Assembly: GCF_009831215.1 (NCBI RefSeq)
Contig: NZ_WUTW01000001.1
Location: 124,001 to 188,000 of the forward strand
DNA from: Actinomadura rayongensis
GTDB lineage: Bacteria > Actinomycetota > Actinomycetes > Streptosporangiales > Streptosporangiaceae
Reading direction: 5' to 3'
DNA length: 64,000 bases
The position numbers were made by a program, and so were the translations under genes. The notes beneath the pieces are model-generated. The model saw only the letters and a program-made list of their open reading frames with translations. It made no database searches and was not told where the DNA came from. This document shows, one piece after another, positions 10,287 through 18,679 of this stretch (its first letter is position 1; each line of letters opens with the position of its first letter).

Positions 10287-10347
10287 TAACCGGCTTGACG
10301 GGTTATGCCGAGCCCTGCCATCGTCGGTAACCGGTTCAACCGGTTAT
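10287..10347. promoter_or_regulatory. Two 20-bp palindromic operators between CGNR regulator and MFS gene
   Basis: TAACCGGCTTGACGGGTTAT (10287-10306) and TAACCGGTTCAACCGGTTAT (10328-10347) are two versions of one palindrome; the second is almost perfect. Their starts are 41 bases apart, about four helical turns, placing both sites on the same DNA face. The first is 11 bases from the regulator start codon and the second 18 bases before the MFS start. The best reading is autoregulation plus control of the exporter by the CGNR protein. Confidence 0.7.
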
Positions 10348-10365
10348 CGGCGAGAGGAGCGCGGC

Positions 10366-11607
10366 ATGGCGACGGTCAGTGCGCCACGGGTGGGGACGCG
10401 GCACCGGTGGGTCGTGCTGGGGATCGGGGTCGCGGCGCAGGCGAGCTTTTCCGCGATGTTCTCCGGGCTGCCGGTGACGGGCGTCGAGCTGCGCGCCGGG
10501 TACGGGCTGTCCACGGGGGCGCTCGGGTTCGTCGTCGGGTGTCTCGGGCTCGGCGTCGCGGCGGGCGACCTCGTCTGGGGGCTGCTCACGGACCGGTTCG
10601 GGGACCGCAGGATCCTGCTCACCGGGCTGCTGTCCACGGCCGCGCTGATGGCGGGGATGGCCGTCGGCGCCGCCCCGGCGGACGGGACGGGAACCGCGAC
10701 CCTCGCGGCGTGCCTGTTCGCGGCGGGGGCGCTCGGCGGGAGCGTCAACGGCTCGTCCGGGCGCGCCGTCATGACGTGGTTCGCCGACGACCGGCGCGGT
10801 CTCGCCATGAGCATCCGGCAGACGGCGATCCCGGCGGGCGGCGCGGTCGGCGTCGCGCTCCTGCCCCCGCTTGCAGCGGCAAGCGGCTTTCGCGCGGTCT
10901 ACGCCGTCCTGACGGGCTTCTTCCTGCTCAGCGCGGCGGCCACCGCGCGCTGGCTGCACGAACCGGACCGCGAGCGCACAACGCCGCAGCGGCGCGCGGG
11001 CAGGTCACCGCTCGGCGACCCCGACGTGTGGCGCGTCGCGCTCGCCAGCGGGCTGCTGACCGTCCCGCAGTTCGCCGTGCTCGCGTTCACGGCCGTCTTC
11101 CTGCACGACGCGCGCCACGCGGACGCGGCCGTCGCCGCCGCCGTCGTGCTGACGGCCCAGATTGGCGGCGGCGCCGCGCGCATCTGGACGGGCCGCCGCA
11201 GCGACCGGGGCGCCGACCGCCGCACCGCGATCCGCGTCATCGGCCTGCTCACCGCCCTCGCGATGGCGGCGGCGACGGCGACGACGCACGCGCCGCTCCC
11301 GCTGACCGTCGCCGCCCTCGCGACCGCCGGGCTGCTGGCCAACGCGTGGCACGGCGTCGCCTACACCGAGATCGCCGTCACCGCGGGCGCCGACCGGGCC
11401 GGGACGGCGCTCGGCCTGGAGGGCACCACCGTGTTCGGTGCGGCGTTCATTACGCCGCTGGTCGTTCCGGCGCTGCTCGGCGCCACGTCCTGGACGGCCG
11501 TCTGGGCGTTCGCGGCTGCGGCGCCCCTGCTGGCCGTCCCTCTCACGCCTGCTGCGGTTCGGGCGTCAGGCCGCGCACCTTCATCGCGTGCAGGATCAGG
11601 TCGATGA
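10366..11607 (+). CDS. MFS transporter
   Basis: A 413-residue major facilitator protein with about 12 hydrophobic segments. The cytoplasmic loop between helices 2 and 3 carries the family signature (G-L-L-T-D-R-F-G-D-R-R, residues about 70-80). ATG 10366 follows GAGAGGAG. The gene is divergent from the CGNR regulator and shares its operator region, so it is probably the regulated efflux pump. Its last 65 bases overlap the end of the convergent conservon GTPase gene; both frames look real, so the overlap may be genuine. Substrate unknown. Confidence 0.85.
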   Translation: MATVSAPRVGTRHRWVVLGIGVAAQASFSAMFSGLPVTGVELRAGYGLSTGALGFVVGCLGLGVAAGDLVWGLLTDRFGDRRILLTGLLSTAALMAGMAVGAAPADGTGTATLAACLFAAGALGGSVNGSSGRAVMTWFADDRRGLAMSIRQTAIPAGGAVGVALLPPLAAASGFRAVYAVLTGFFLLSAAATARWLHEPDRERTTPQRRAGRSPLGDPDVWRVALASGLLTVPQFAVLAFTAVFLHDARHADAAVAAAVVLTAQIGGGAARIWTGRRSDRGADRRTAIRVIGLLTALAMAAATATTHAPLPLTVAALATAGLLANAWHGVAYTEIAVTAGADRAGTALGLEGTTVFGAAFITPLVVPALLGATSWTAVWAFAAAAPLLAVPLTPAAVRASGRAPSSRAGSGR

Positions 11608-12142
11608 GGACGGTCTTGCACGACTCCAGCCGCCGCGCGTCGCACAGCATGACCGGCACGTCGCGGCCGAGGTTCAAAGCGGCCTTGATCTCCTCCAGGT
11701 CGAACGCCTGGACGCCCTCGAAGCAGTTCACCGCCACGACGAACGGCGTGCCGCGCCGCTCGAAGTAGTCGACTGAGGGGAAGCAGTCCGCGAGCCGCCG
11801 CGTGTCGGCGAGGACGACCGCGCCGAGCGCGCCGAGCGCGACCTCGTCCCACATGAACCAGAACCGCTCCTGGCCGGGCGTGCCGAACAGGTAGAGGACG
11901 TACTCGTCCCGCATCGTGATGCGGCCGAAGTCCATCGCGACGGTCGTGGTCTTCTTGCGCTCGACGCCCGAGACGTCGTCCACGCCGACGCTCTCGTCGG
12001 TGAGGACCTCCTCGGTGCGCAGCGGCGTGGTCTCCGAGACCGTGCCGACCATCGTCGTCTTGCCGACGCCGAAGCCGCCCGCGATCACAATCTTGACGGC
12101 GGTGGGAAGTCGCCGGCCGTCAGAGAGCCCGGAGGCCATCAA
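11543..12142 (-). CDS. cvnD: Conservon GTPase (CvnD-type)
   Basis: A 199-residue small Ras-like GTPase. It has a Walker A/P-loop (G-G-F-G-V-G-K-T-T, residues about 22-30), the switch II motif F-G-T-P-G-Q-E-R-F and a C-terminal helix. CvnD proteins are the fourth members of actinomycete conservons, which pair a histidine-kinase-like sensor, a roadblock protein, a DUF742 protein and this GTPase at the membrane. The start (ATG 12142, or 12139) lies inside the end of the DUF742 gene, so translation is coupled. Its 3' end overlaps the convergent MFS gene. Confidence 0.92.
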   Translation of the reverse strand: MMASGLSDGRRLPTAVKIVIAGGFGVGKTTMVGTVSETTPLRTEEVLTDESVGVDDVSGVERKKTTTVAMDFGRITMRDEYVLYLFGTPGQERFWFMWDEVALGALGAVVLADTRRLADCFPSVDYFERRGTPFVVAVNCFEGVQAFDLEEIKAALNLGRDVPVMLCDARRLESCKTVLIDLILHAMKVRGLTPEPQQA

Positions 12143-12551
12143 TCACCGCCTTGTAGAGCCGGATGTCGTGCATGTCCGCTTCGGGTTCGGGTTCCTGCAT
12201 GCTGATCAGGCCCTGGTCGAGCAGGTCGCCCAGCATGACCCGGACGGTCGCCACCGGCAGGTCGAGGTGCCCGGTCAGTTCCGCGACCGACATCACCGAC
12301 TGGGTGAGCCGCAGGATCGCCACATGCTCGGGCCCGAGCCCGAGGTGCCCGTCGGGCTCGGGGATCGCCGCGACGACGAGCGTGATCAGGTCGAACTTGC
12401 CGCGCGCCGGTTCGAGGCGCCCGCTCGTCATGACGTACGGGCGGACCATCGGCCCGGACTGGTCGTCGAGCAGCGTGCCCTGGTTGCCCGGGTCCTCCCA
12501 CCAGGGCCGGCGCGGCTCCTGCGGCCAGCGCTCCGGCTGGTCCTCGTTCAT
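12120..12551 (-). CDS. cvnC: Conservon DUF742 protein (CvnC-type)
   Basis: A 143-residue DUF742 protein with the typical features: a W-W-E-D patch, M-V-R-P-Y-V-M-T-S-G-R near residue 35, and a winged-helix-like region ending D-I-R-L-Y-K-A-V-I-D-G-L-R-A-L. In conservons it acts with the roadblock protein and GTPase. The start ATG at 12551 overlaps the TGA of the roadblock gene by four bases, and the end overlaps the GTPase start, so the three genes form one translationally coupled unit. Confidence 0.92.
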   Translation of the reverse strand: MNEDQPERWPQEPRRPWWEDPGNQGTLLDDQSGPMVRPYVMTSGRLEPARGKFDLITLVVAAIPEPDGHLGLGPEHVAILRLTQSVMSVAELTGHLDLPVATVRVMLGDLLDQGLISMQEPEPEADMHDIRLYKAVIDGLRAL

Positions 12552-12973
12552 GTGAGCGTCCGTCCCTGTTCGGCCGACTCCGAGCGCGTCGGGGTGCTGA
12601 GGTGGTGGCCCATGCTCGTGACGAGCATCGCCATCTCGTAGGCGATGAGCCCGACGTCCGCCTCGTCGTCGCTGAGGACGGCCAGGCACGCGCCCTTGCC
12701 CGCCACCGACACCAGCAGGAACGCCGACTGCATCTCGACGATCGTCTGCCGTACCGCGCCGCCGCCGAACCGGGTGCCCGCGCCCTTGGCGAGGCTCTGG
12801 ATGCCGGCGGCGACGGCGGCCAGGTGCTCGCCGTCGTCCTGGGTCATCCCCGCCGAGGAGGCCATCAGCAGCCCGTCGGCCGACAGGACGACCGCGTGCT
12901 GGGAGTGGGGGACCCGGCCGATCAGGTCGTCCAGCAGCCACCCTAGATCGGCCGATGAGCCAGCCTTCTGCAT
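12548..12973 (-). CDS. cvnB: Conservon roadblock/LC7 protein (CvnB-type)
   Basis: A 141-residue roadblock/LC7 domain protein (L-G-W-L-L-D-D-L-I, then H-A-V-V-L-S-A-D-G-L, and S-V-A-G-K-G-A-C-L-A-V-L). Roadblock proteins are GTPase partners and regulators. Its ATG at 12973 shares a base with the TAA of the upstream kinase-tail remnant (TAATG), the coupling expected between cvnA and cvnB. It therefore still reads as the second gene of a conservon although the first has lost its catalytic part. Confidence 0.92.
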   Translation of the reverse strand: MQKAGSSADLGWLLDDLIGRVPHSQHAVVLSADGLLMASSAGMTQDDGEHLAAVAAGIQSLAKGAGTRFGGGAVRQTIVEMQSAFLLVSVAGKGACLAVLSDDEADVGLIAYEMAMLVTSMGHHLSTPTRSESAEQGRTLT

Positions 12974-13380
12974 TACTCGTCCTCGCCTTCAGTGGATCGC
13001 GCGCTCGTGCGCCCGGCCGCCGCGCTCCGCCCGCGCCGGGTTCCGCGCTGGTAGGCGCCCATGATCCGCTGGACCTCTTCGGGCGGGCGGGACGTTTCGT
13101 CCGGTTCGTCGTCCGGCGGGGTGCCGGGACGGGTGTCTTCGGTGCGGAGCGTGGGAGCAAGGTTCGCCTGGGGGACCCGGACGGGCAGCCCGGACGGCGT
13201 GGTCGGATCGGACACGGGTGAGGGGTCCCCCGTTCTGGGTTCGCGGCGTCCGACGGGCGCCCGGACGCGCGCGGACCGTTCCCCGGGGAGATCGCCCCTG
13301 ATCACCGTGCCCGGGAACGGGCACGGGCAGCGGAAGCCCATGAGCAAGCGCCCCAACAACGTAGAGGGTTTGGTCCGCAA
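12973..13380 (-). pseudogene. Remnant of a conservon sensor kinase (cvnA), C-terminal tail only
   Basis: A frame of at most 135 codons ends with the tail motif of conservon kinases: G-L-P-V-R-x-P-Q-A-x-L, then P-E-E-V-Q-R-I-M-G-A-Y-Q-R-G-T-R-x-G-R. The complete cvnA at 32,390-34,765 ends with the same two motifs (G-L-P-I-R-x-P-Q-A and R-I-M-G-S-F-Q-R-G-T-R-x-G-R). Nothing resembling the membrane segments, HAMP or ATPase domain lies upstream; the next gene begins at 13,545. The stop overlaps the cvnB start (TAATG), so the stub may persist because it couples translation. It could start at 13380 or 13341. Whether a protein is made is unknown. Confidence 0.7.
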
Positions 13381-13516
13381 CCGGTTTGGCTGGGAAAGCA
13401 GGACCGTGACGTCCGGATGATGGCAGGCGGTACCTGGGGAGCCGACCGCGCTTCCATACGGGCTAGAACACTAGCAACACGGCCATATCCGCTCAAGTGA
13501 ATCGTCTACGTCGTAG

Positions 13517-13534
13517 AGGCGGCGAATTCCGCCT
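13517..13534 (-). terminator. Small hairpin after the diterpene cyclase gene
   Basis: AGGCGG/CCGCCT forms a 6-bp stem with a 6-base loop, 11 bases after the cyclase stop, next to the palindrome CTACGTCGTAG (13506-13516). There is no T-run, so it is only a possible terminator. Confidence 0.3.
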
Positions 13535-13544
13535 GTGATGGGGT

Positions 13545-15119
13545 TCACAGCACGGAATCGGATCGTTTTTCGGAAAGCAGTTGCAGAGCCGCGATCACTC
13601 CCGCTCGGATGATCGCCGTCGGACGGTAGAGGTCCTTGTCGTGCCACATCGCGGGACCCTCGTCCGGGGCCGTCCGCAGGAGGTCGGTGGCACGTTCCGC
13701 CGCCGCGGCGCCGCCGCCGGGGGTGAGCAGCAGGGTCTGGACGGCGTAGGCGCTCTCCTCGGCCGTCCCCTCCCAGCAGCCCCACGAGCCGTCCGGACGC
13801 TGCGTGCCGAGGATCCAGCGGCGGGCCGCCGCGACCGCGTCGGCCGAGCCGTCCGGGTCGAAGCGGGCGAGCGCGATGGCGCAGCACGCGGTGGCGTAGT
13901 AGGGGGAGGCGTGCCAGCGGTCGGTCCAGCTGCCGTCCGGGTTCTGGCGGGATCGCAGCCAACGCGCGACCTTCGCGATGACGGCGCGGTACCGATCGTC
14001 GGGGTCGCCCGTCGCGGCGACGTACTGTCCGAACGCCTCCAGGACGTGGGCGTTGGTCGTGGGGGACGCGCCGTCCTCGCCCTGCCAGGTGCAGAAGTGG
14101 TCGTCCAGCTCGTAGGCGAACAGCGGGTCGGGCCGGGGCGGCGCGCCGACCAGCGCCAGCGCGTACAGGACGCCCGCGGTGGTGTCGGCGTCGGCGGGCA
14201 GTCCCTCGGCGGCGGCGGTGCCGAACGGCCCGAGCGGCGCGGTCAGGCTGAGCACCAGCAGCGGCGGGACGTCGACGCGGACGCCCGCGCGCAGCAGCCA
14301 CGCCAGCACCCACGCGCGCTCGAAGACCGTCAGCGGGAAGCCGACCGGGACGGGCCCGCCGTGCTGCGCGGTCGCGGCCTCCAGGTGCCAGCGGGCCGGG
14401 CTGCTCGGGTCGGCGGGCGGTTCGGGGCCGAGCCAGGCGGCGGTCGCGGCGGGGGACGCGCCGATCGTCCCGGTGACCTCGGGGACGATCCCGGGCAACT
14501 TGGGCGCCGCGTCCCCGGCCACCTCGACGGCGTGCAGGAGCTTCTTCGGGACGGTCGCGCCGGACTCCAGGAGCTGCCGGACGCGGGCGAGCGTCCGGCC
14601 GTCCAGCGCGGCGGGCAGGGCCAGGCGCCGTCCCGCGTACGCCTGGAGGCCCGGGACCGGACGGTGGGCGAGCGCGGCGAGATGGTCGTCGACGCGCTCG
14701 GCGAGGTAGGGCGCGATCAGCTCGATCGCCGGCATGTCGGGCAGCGGCCGGGACGGGAAGGACGGTGCGGACAGCCGGGTGAACAGCGCGTGCAGCGCGA
14801 GCGCGGCGGCGCCGACCAGGTTCTCCCGGGGGCCGTCGGTGCGCAGGACGGACAGGAGTGCGTCGGTGGCGCTGAGCGTGGGGACGAGCGCGTAGCCGTC
14901 GTCGGGCGCGCCCCAGGTGCCGTCCGGCCGCTGGGCGGCGAGGAGGAACGCGACGCGCTCGGCGTGCCCGGTGAGCCAGGGGACGTGCGCCACGAGCCGT
15001 CCGGTCTCGTAGACCGAGGGGGACACCTGTCCCCAGGGGTGTTCCAGGAGCCCGGCGACCAGGTCGGCCGCCGCGTCGGCAAGGGGTCCCGCTGTCGTCG
15101 TCTGCTCGCCGATGGTCAC
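13545..15119 (-). CDS. Class II (type B) diterpene cyclase
   Basis: A 524-residue protein of the squalene-hopene/copalyl-diphosphate cyclase superfamily. The protonation motif is D310-A-D-T-T-A, the DxDTT variant known from type-B bacterial diterpene cyclases such as mycobacterial Rv3377c. QW-type repeats are present: Q-R-P-D-G-T-W-G near residue 63, Q-N-P-D-G-S-W and Q-R-P-D-G-S-W-G-C-W in the C-terminal half. These enzymes cyclise geranylgeranyl diphosphate to a bicyclic (labdane, halimane or similar) diphosphate. GTG 15119 was chosen because family similarity starts there and a GGAG lies just upstream; the frame stays open further upstream. Partner genes (P450 and class I synthase) lie at 30-32 kb. 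No GGPP synthase is in the window. The product stereochemistry cannot be read from sequence. Confidence 0.88.
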   Translation of the reverse strand: MTIGEQTTTAGPLADAAADLVAGLLEHPWGQVSPSVYETGRLVAHVPWLTGHAERVAFLLAAQRPDGTWGAPDDGYALVPTLSATDALLSVLRTDGPRENLVGAAALALHALFTRLSAPSFPSRPLPDMPAIELIAPYLAERVDDHLAALAHRPVPGLQAYAGRRLALPAALDGRTLARVRQLLESGATVPKKLLHAVEVAGDAAPKLPGIVPEVTGTIGASPAATAAWLGPEPPADPSSPARWHLEAATAQHGGPVPVGFPLTVFERAWVLAWLLRAGVRVDVPPLLVLSLTAPLGPFGTAAAEGLPADADTTAGVLYALALVGAPPRPDPLFAYELDDHFCTWQGEDGASPTTNAHVLEAFGQYVAATGDPDDRYRAVIAKVARWLRSRQNPDGSWTDRWHASPYYATACCAIALARFDPDGSADAVAAARRWILGTQRPDGSWGCWEGTAEESAYAVQTLLLTPGGGAAAAERATDLLRTAPDEGPAMWHDKDLYRPTAIIRAGVIAALQLLSEKRSDSVL

Positions 15120-15248
15120 GCGGCCACTCCGGACATATTTCGACGGCACCTCGTTCGTGAGCTGGGGGTAAGGCTCAGGGGTGGCAACCGCACGGTGCGC
15201 CGGGTGGGCTTTCCGTACGATATGAGGCTCTGTGTACCAGTTTTCGGG

Positions 15249-15277
15249 AGTATCACATGACGGAAAAGTGCAATCAA
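15249..15277 (-). promoter_or_regulatory. Candidate promoter of the class II diterpene cyclase
   Basis: On the minus strand TTGATT (15277-15272) and GATACT (15254-15249) are separated by exactly 17 bases, a good match to a housekeeping promoter. The predicted start is near 15242, giving a leader of about 120 bases before GTG 15119. The rest of the 15120-15466 gap holds nothing else I can name. Confidence 0.45.
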
Positions 15278-15466
15278 GCCTTGCGCTCCGGAAGGATTTT
15301 TGCTCCGCTGGTGATCTGCGCCACTTGACTATTCGCGTGCGCCTTCGCCGACTACTCTCGTCAGGCCCGCTTTCGTCATGGTGTGACATTTTTTAATGCG
15401 CCAGGAACGGTGTGGGACCGCATGTTCTCGGCTTTCCGGGGCGGTGGGGGAGAGGAGTTCCGGCGA

Positions 15467-15826
15467 TCAGTCGGGATGGCCGTCCAGCGACGGCGGCAGC
15501 AGGCCCTGCCAGGCGCGCGTCCGGGAGACGTCGATCATTCCGGTGACCGTCCGCGTCCCGCACCGCGCCGTGACCGGGTAGCGGCCCGGCCGCACCGCCC
15601 GCCGGACGGTCGCGACGCCCGATCCCTCGTCGTCCAGCCGCACCGGCGCGGTGAACGCCGGGGACGCCGCGCGGTCGCGCTCGCCGCAGCCCGGCACCGT
15701 GATCTCCGTGTGGCGGCCGGGCGCGGTGCGCTCGGGCGGGCCGGTGACGGACACGGCGGCGGACGGCGCCGCGAGGCCGGCGGCCACCACGGCGGCCCCC
15801 AGCGCGGTCACGACCAGAGGACGCAT
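15467..15826 (-). CDS. Small secreted protein, unknown function
   Basis: A 119-residue protein with a Sec signal peptide: M-R-P-L then a hydrophobic core to about residue 24 with an A-x-A-type cleavage region (P-S-A-A-V). The mature part has two cysteines (V-P-G-C-G and A-R-C-G) that could form a disulfide, and beta-rich content suggesting a small immunoglobulin-like fold. I do not recognise the family. It stands between the cyclase and the RarD-like permease. Confidence 0.65.
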   Translation of the reverse strand: MRPLVVTALGAAVVAAGLAAPSAAVSVTGPPERTAPGRHTEITVPGCGERDRAASPAFTAPVRLDDEGSGVATVRRAVRPGRYPVTARCGTRTVTGMIDVSRTRAWQGLLPPSLDGHPD

Positions 15827-15889
15827 CGAACTCCTTCGGGGGGATGACGAAGGGGACTTTAGCCTCCGGTGCGGAGGTATCTCCAGGGA

Positions 15890-16768
15890 TCAGGAAACCG
15901 GATCGGCGACGGCGCGGCGCGTGCGGCGGCTCACGCGGACGCCGTCCCCGGTGAGCAGCACGAGCGCCGCCCACACGAGCAGGAAGCCCGCCCAGCGGCT
16001 CGGCGGCATCTCCTCGTGCCTGACCAGCAGGCCGATGAGGAACTGGAGCACCGGAGTGAGGTACTGGAGCATTCCGAGCGCGGACATCGGGATTCGGACG
16101 GCGGCGGCGTTGAACAGCAGCAGCGGGATCGCCGTGACGATGCCGCTGCCCGCCAGCAGCAGGGTGTTGCCGACGCCGTGGTGACCGAACGCCGCGTCCC
16201 CCCGAACCTCCAGGACGGTCGTGAACGCCAGCGCGGGCAGGAACGTGATCGCCGTCTCGACCGCCAGCGTCTCGGCGGACGGCATCGAGACGACCTTCTT
16301 CATCAGCCCGTACGTCGCGAACGAGCAGGCGAGGATCAGCGCGATCCACGGCGGCCGGCCGTAGTCGGCGGTGAGCACGAGGACGGCGAGGGCGCCGAGC
16401 GCGACGGCCGTCCACTGGGCGGCGCGGAGCCGCTCCCGGAAGATCACGACGCCGAACATGACGCTGATCAGCGGGTTGATGAAGTAGCCGAGCGCGGCCT
16501 CGATCGTGTGGCCGGTGTTGACCGCGTAGATGTAGACGCCCCAGTTGGCGCTGATCGTCACGGCGGCTATGGCGAGCAGCCCCGCGCGGCGTCCGCCGAG
16601 CGTGCGGATCCAGCTCCAATTGCGGCGGACGGCCAGGATCGCGACGACCGCCACCAGCGACCACATGATCCGGTGGGCGAGGATCTCGGCCGCGCCGGCG
16701 GGCTTCAGCAGCGGCCAGTAGAGCGGGAACAGACCCCACAGCACGTACGCCGCGATGCCAAAGGACAT
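15890..16768 (-). CDS. rarD: RarD-type EamA permease
   Basis: A 292-residue, ten-helix drug/metabolite transporter of the RarD subfamily. The start M-S-F-G-I-A-A-Y-V-L-W-G-L-F-P-L-Y-W and the segments A-H-R-I-M-W-S-L and N-W-G-V-Y-I-Y-A-V-N-T-G-H are characteristic. RarD proteins are inner-membrane permeases of uncertain substrate. I chose ATG 16768 because the family begins there; upstream codons (GTG 16786/16789) are possible. It is divergent from the methyltransferase at 16865. Confidence 0.85.
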   Translation of the reverse strand: MSFGIAAYVLWGLFPLYWPLLKPAGAAEILAHRIMWSLVAVVAILAVRRNWSWIRTLGGRRAGLLAIAAVTISANWGVYIYAVNTGHTIEAALGYFINPLISVMFGVVIFRERLRAAQWTAVALGALAVLVLTADYGRPPWIALILACSFATYGLMKKVVSMPSAETLAVETAITFLPALAFTTVLEVRGDAAFGHHGVGNTLLLAGSGIVTAIPLLLFNAAAVRIPMSALGMLQYLTPVLQFLIGLLVRHEEMPPSRWAGFLLVWAALVLLTGDGVRVSRRTRRAVADPVS

Positions 16769-16864
16769 TCCGCGACGATCAACCACAAACCTCAAGCTAT
16801 CAGCCGACCTGGACCGTCCCGGCACTACGATGCGGCCTTCCGGGGCAGGCGCGACAGGGGGGCG

Positions 16865-17470
16865 ATGGACGAGTACGACGCGATCGCCGACGCCTACGCG
16901 GCACGTCACCTGGACGCTCTGGACCGCCGTCCCCTGGACCGCGCCCTGGTCGACCTGGTCGCCGCCGAGGCGGGTGAGCTAGGCCCAGTCGCGGACCTGG
17001 GCTGCGGCCCCGGCCAAGCCGCCCGCCGCCTGAGTTCCCTGGGAGCGACATCCCTAGGCGTCGATTCATCACGCCGAATGGTGGAGATCGCCTCCGCAGC
17101 GCACCCCGGCGTCGGGTTCCACGTAGGGGACCTGCGGCGGCTGGACGTCCCGTCCCAAGCGTGGGGCGGAATCGTCTGCCTGTCCGCGGTGATCCACCTC
17201 CCGGCGCGAGAGCTGCGGGCGGTGTTCGAGGAGTTCGGACGCGTCGTGAAGCCGTCCGGCGTAGTCCTGCTCTCGTACCTCTCGGGCTCCGGCTCGCTCA
17301 CGTCGACGTTCCACGGCGTGGAGATGACCTTCCACCTCCACACCCGCGCCGAGATCGAGACGGCACTGTCGAAGGCGGGCTTCGTCCCGTCCGCGTATGT
17401 AGAAAGACGGGCATATCCGGACGAAGTCGATACCCCGTGCGCCCACGTGATGGCCCACCGCGCGAGTTAG
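16865..17470 (+). CDS. Class I SAM-dependent methyltransferase
   Basis: A 201-residue methyltransferase with the SAM-binding motif V-A-D-L-G-C-G-P-G-Q (residues about 42-51), acidic loop L-G-V-D-S-S, a G-D-L-R-R-L-D motif II, and an F-G-R-V-V-K-P-S-G-V-V-L-L-S segment, i.e. Methyltransf_11/25 type. ATG 16865 follows GGGGGGCG. The substrate cannot be predicted. The msrA gene starts 9 bases after its stop, so they may be co-transcribed. Confidence 0.83.
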   Translation: MDEYDAIADAYAARHLDALDRRPLDRALVDLVAAEAGELGPVADLGCGPGQAARRLSSLGATSLGVDSSRRMVEIASAAHPGVGFHVGDLRRLDVPSQAWGGIVCLSAVIHLPARELRAVFEEFGRVVKPSGVVLLSYLSGSGSLTSTFHGVEMTFHLHTRAEIETALSKAGFVPSAYVERRAYPDEVDTPCAHVMAHRAS

Positions 17471-17479
17471 CCTGTGACC

Positions 17480-18139
17480 ATGTTCGGTTTCGCGAAGAGC
17501 GAGATGGTCGCGCCCCACGAGGCGCTGCCCGGCCGCGCCGACGCGCTGCCCGTCCCGTCCCGCCACGAGGTGCTCAACGCACCCCTGACCCCGCCCTACC
17601 CGCCCGGCGCCCAGGTGGCCGAGTTCGCGATGGGCTGCTTCTGGGGCGCAGAGCGAGTCTTCTGGCAAACCCCAGGCGTGATCTCCACGGCGGTCGGCTA
17701 CGAAGGCGGCTACACCCCGAACCCCACCTACGAAGAGGTCTGCTCAGGCCGCACAGGCCACACTGAGACTGTCCGAGTGGTCTTCGACCCGTCACAGATC
17801 TCCTACGAAACCCTCCTGAAAGTCTTCTGGGAAAACCACGACCCCACGCAAGGCATGCGCCAGGGCAACGACGTAGGCACCCAGTACCGCTCGGCGATCT
17901 TCGTCCACTCCGAGGACCAACGCGCCGCCGCCGAAAAGTCCCGAGACGCCTACCAGCCCGTCCTGACCTCCGCCGGCTACGGCGAAATCACCACCGAAAT
18001 CACCGACGCCCCCACCTTCTACTTCGCCGAGGACTACCACCAGCAGTACCTCTCCGACGCGAAGAACCCAAACGGCTATTGTGGCTTGGGCGGCACCGGA
18101 ATGTCCTGCCCCATAGGAGTTGCCCCCACCGATGGCTGA
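17480..18139 (+). CDS. msrA: Peptide-methionine (S)-S-oxide reductase MsrA
   Basis: A 219-residue MsrA. The catalytic G-C-F-W-G motif is at residues 52-56 with nucleophile Cys53. Further signatures are [12 protein letters not shown], the H-T-E region and the C-terminal resolving region [12 protein letters not shown]. It reduces the S-epimer of methionine sulfoxide in proteins using thioredoxin. ATG 17480 (M-F-G-F) is the family start; a GTG two codons earlier is possible. The next small gene overlaps its end by eight bases. Confidence 0.95.
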   Translation: MFGFAKSEMVAPHEALPGRADALPVPSRHEVLNAPLTPPYPPGAQVAEFAMGCFWGAERVFWQTPGVISTAVGYEGGYTPNPTYEEVCSGRTGHTETVRVVFDPSQISYETLLKVFWENHDPTQGMRQGNDVGTQYRSAIFVHSEDQRAAAEKSRDAYQPVLTSAGYGEITTEITDAPTFYFAEDYHQQYLSDAKNPNGYCGLGGTGMSCPIGVAPTDG

Positions 18140-18464
18140 CCAGCCCCACGAAGAATCCGCGCCAAAGCTGATCGCCCACGCAACCCGATGGGTAGACGTA
18201 GACGGCTACCCCTACATCATCGAGGTCGTCTTCACAGACGCGAACGGCCAACAACATTCGATCATCGACAAAACGCCGCTCTTCTGGTTCGACAACGACG
18301 AAGAACCAGACCTGGACACCGAGCTCCCGGTCCCGGCCTACCTGGACGCAGTCATCCTCAGGCCCAACCTCGCAGACGGCCGCGTCCGCATAGCCATCGA
18401 CCACCGCTCAATCAACAACGACGGCTACGCCGAATTCACCGTCAAAGCCCAGCAACTCACCTGA
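18132..18464 (+). CDS. Small acidic hypothetical protein
   Basis: A 110-residue acidic protein (residues about 50-60 [12 protein letters not shown]) with a beta-strand-rich pattern and no membrane segment or cysteine. I do not recognise it. ATG 18132 lies inside the end of msrA, so it is translationally coupled. Codon use is richer in A than most of the window, as in the preceding msrA. Confidence 0.6.
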   Translation: MADQPHEESAPKLIAHATRWVDVDGYPYIIEVVFTDANGQQHSIIDKTPLFWFDNDEEPDLDTELPVPAYLDAVILRPNLADGRVRIAIDHRSINNDGYAEFTVKAQQLT

Positions 18465-18651
18465 CGAGCGTCGCGTCACGGGTCACATGGTGACCGGCCC
18501 GTCGGAACTGGAATGTTCTGCCCGGTCGTCACCGATGCCCGGGGACGGATGGGCTCGGAACCCCGGGTCGCGAGACCGTCGTACGCCCACACATCCTGAT
18601 CATAAAGCCCAGTGCCTGAGGTCGGGTTCTTGACTTGGGGCTTTAACGTTG

Positions 18652-18679
18652 TGGAGTGGGCGACGGAAATCGAATCCGT
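18652..18679 (-). repeat. tRNA 3'-end fragment, candidate attachment site
   Basis: Read on the minus strand, ACGGA-TTCGATT-TCCGT is a perfect 5-bp T-arm with a 7-base T-loop. It is followed by seven bases CGCCCAC, a discriminator T, and CCA (18654-18652). The 5' acceptor half GTGGGCG and the rest of a tRNA are absent upstream on that strand, so this is only the 3' end of a tRNA. Such fragments mark integration sites of tRNA-targeting elements. I found no second copy in the window. Confidence 0.6.

Noticed and set aside
13581..15260. 559-codon plus-strand frame opposite the diterpene cyclase
   Set aside because: It is a shadow of the cyclase frame; the translated sequence is Gly/Arg/Val low-complexity.
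18652..18679. A functional tRNA gene
   Set aside because: Only the T-arm and 3' end are present; no anticodon arm, D-arm or matching 5' acceptor half is found.
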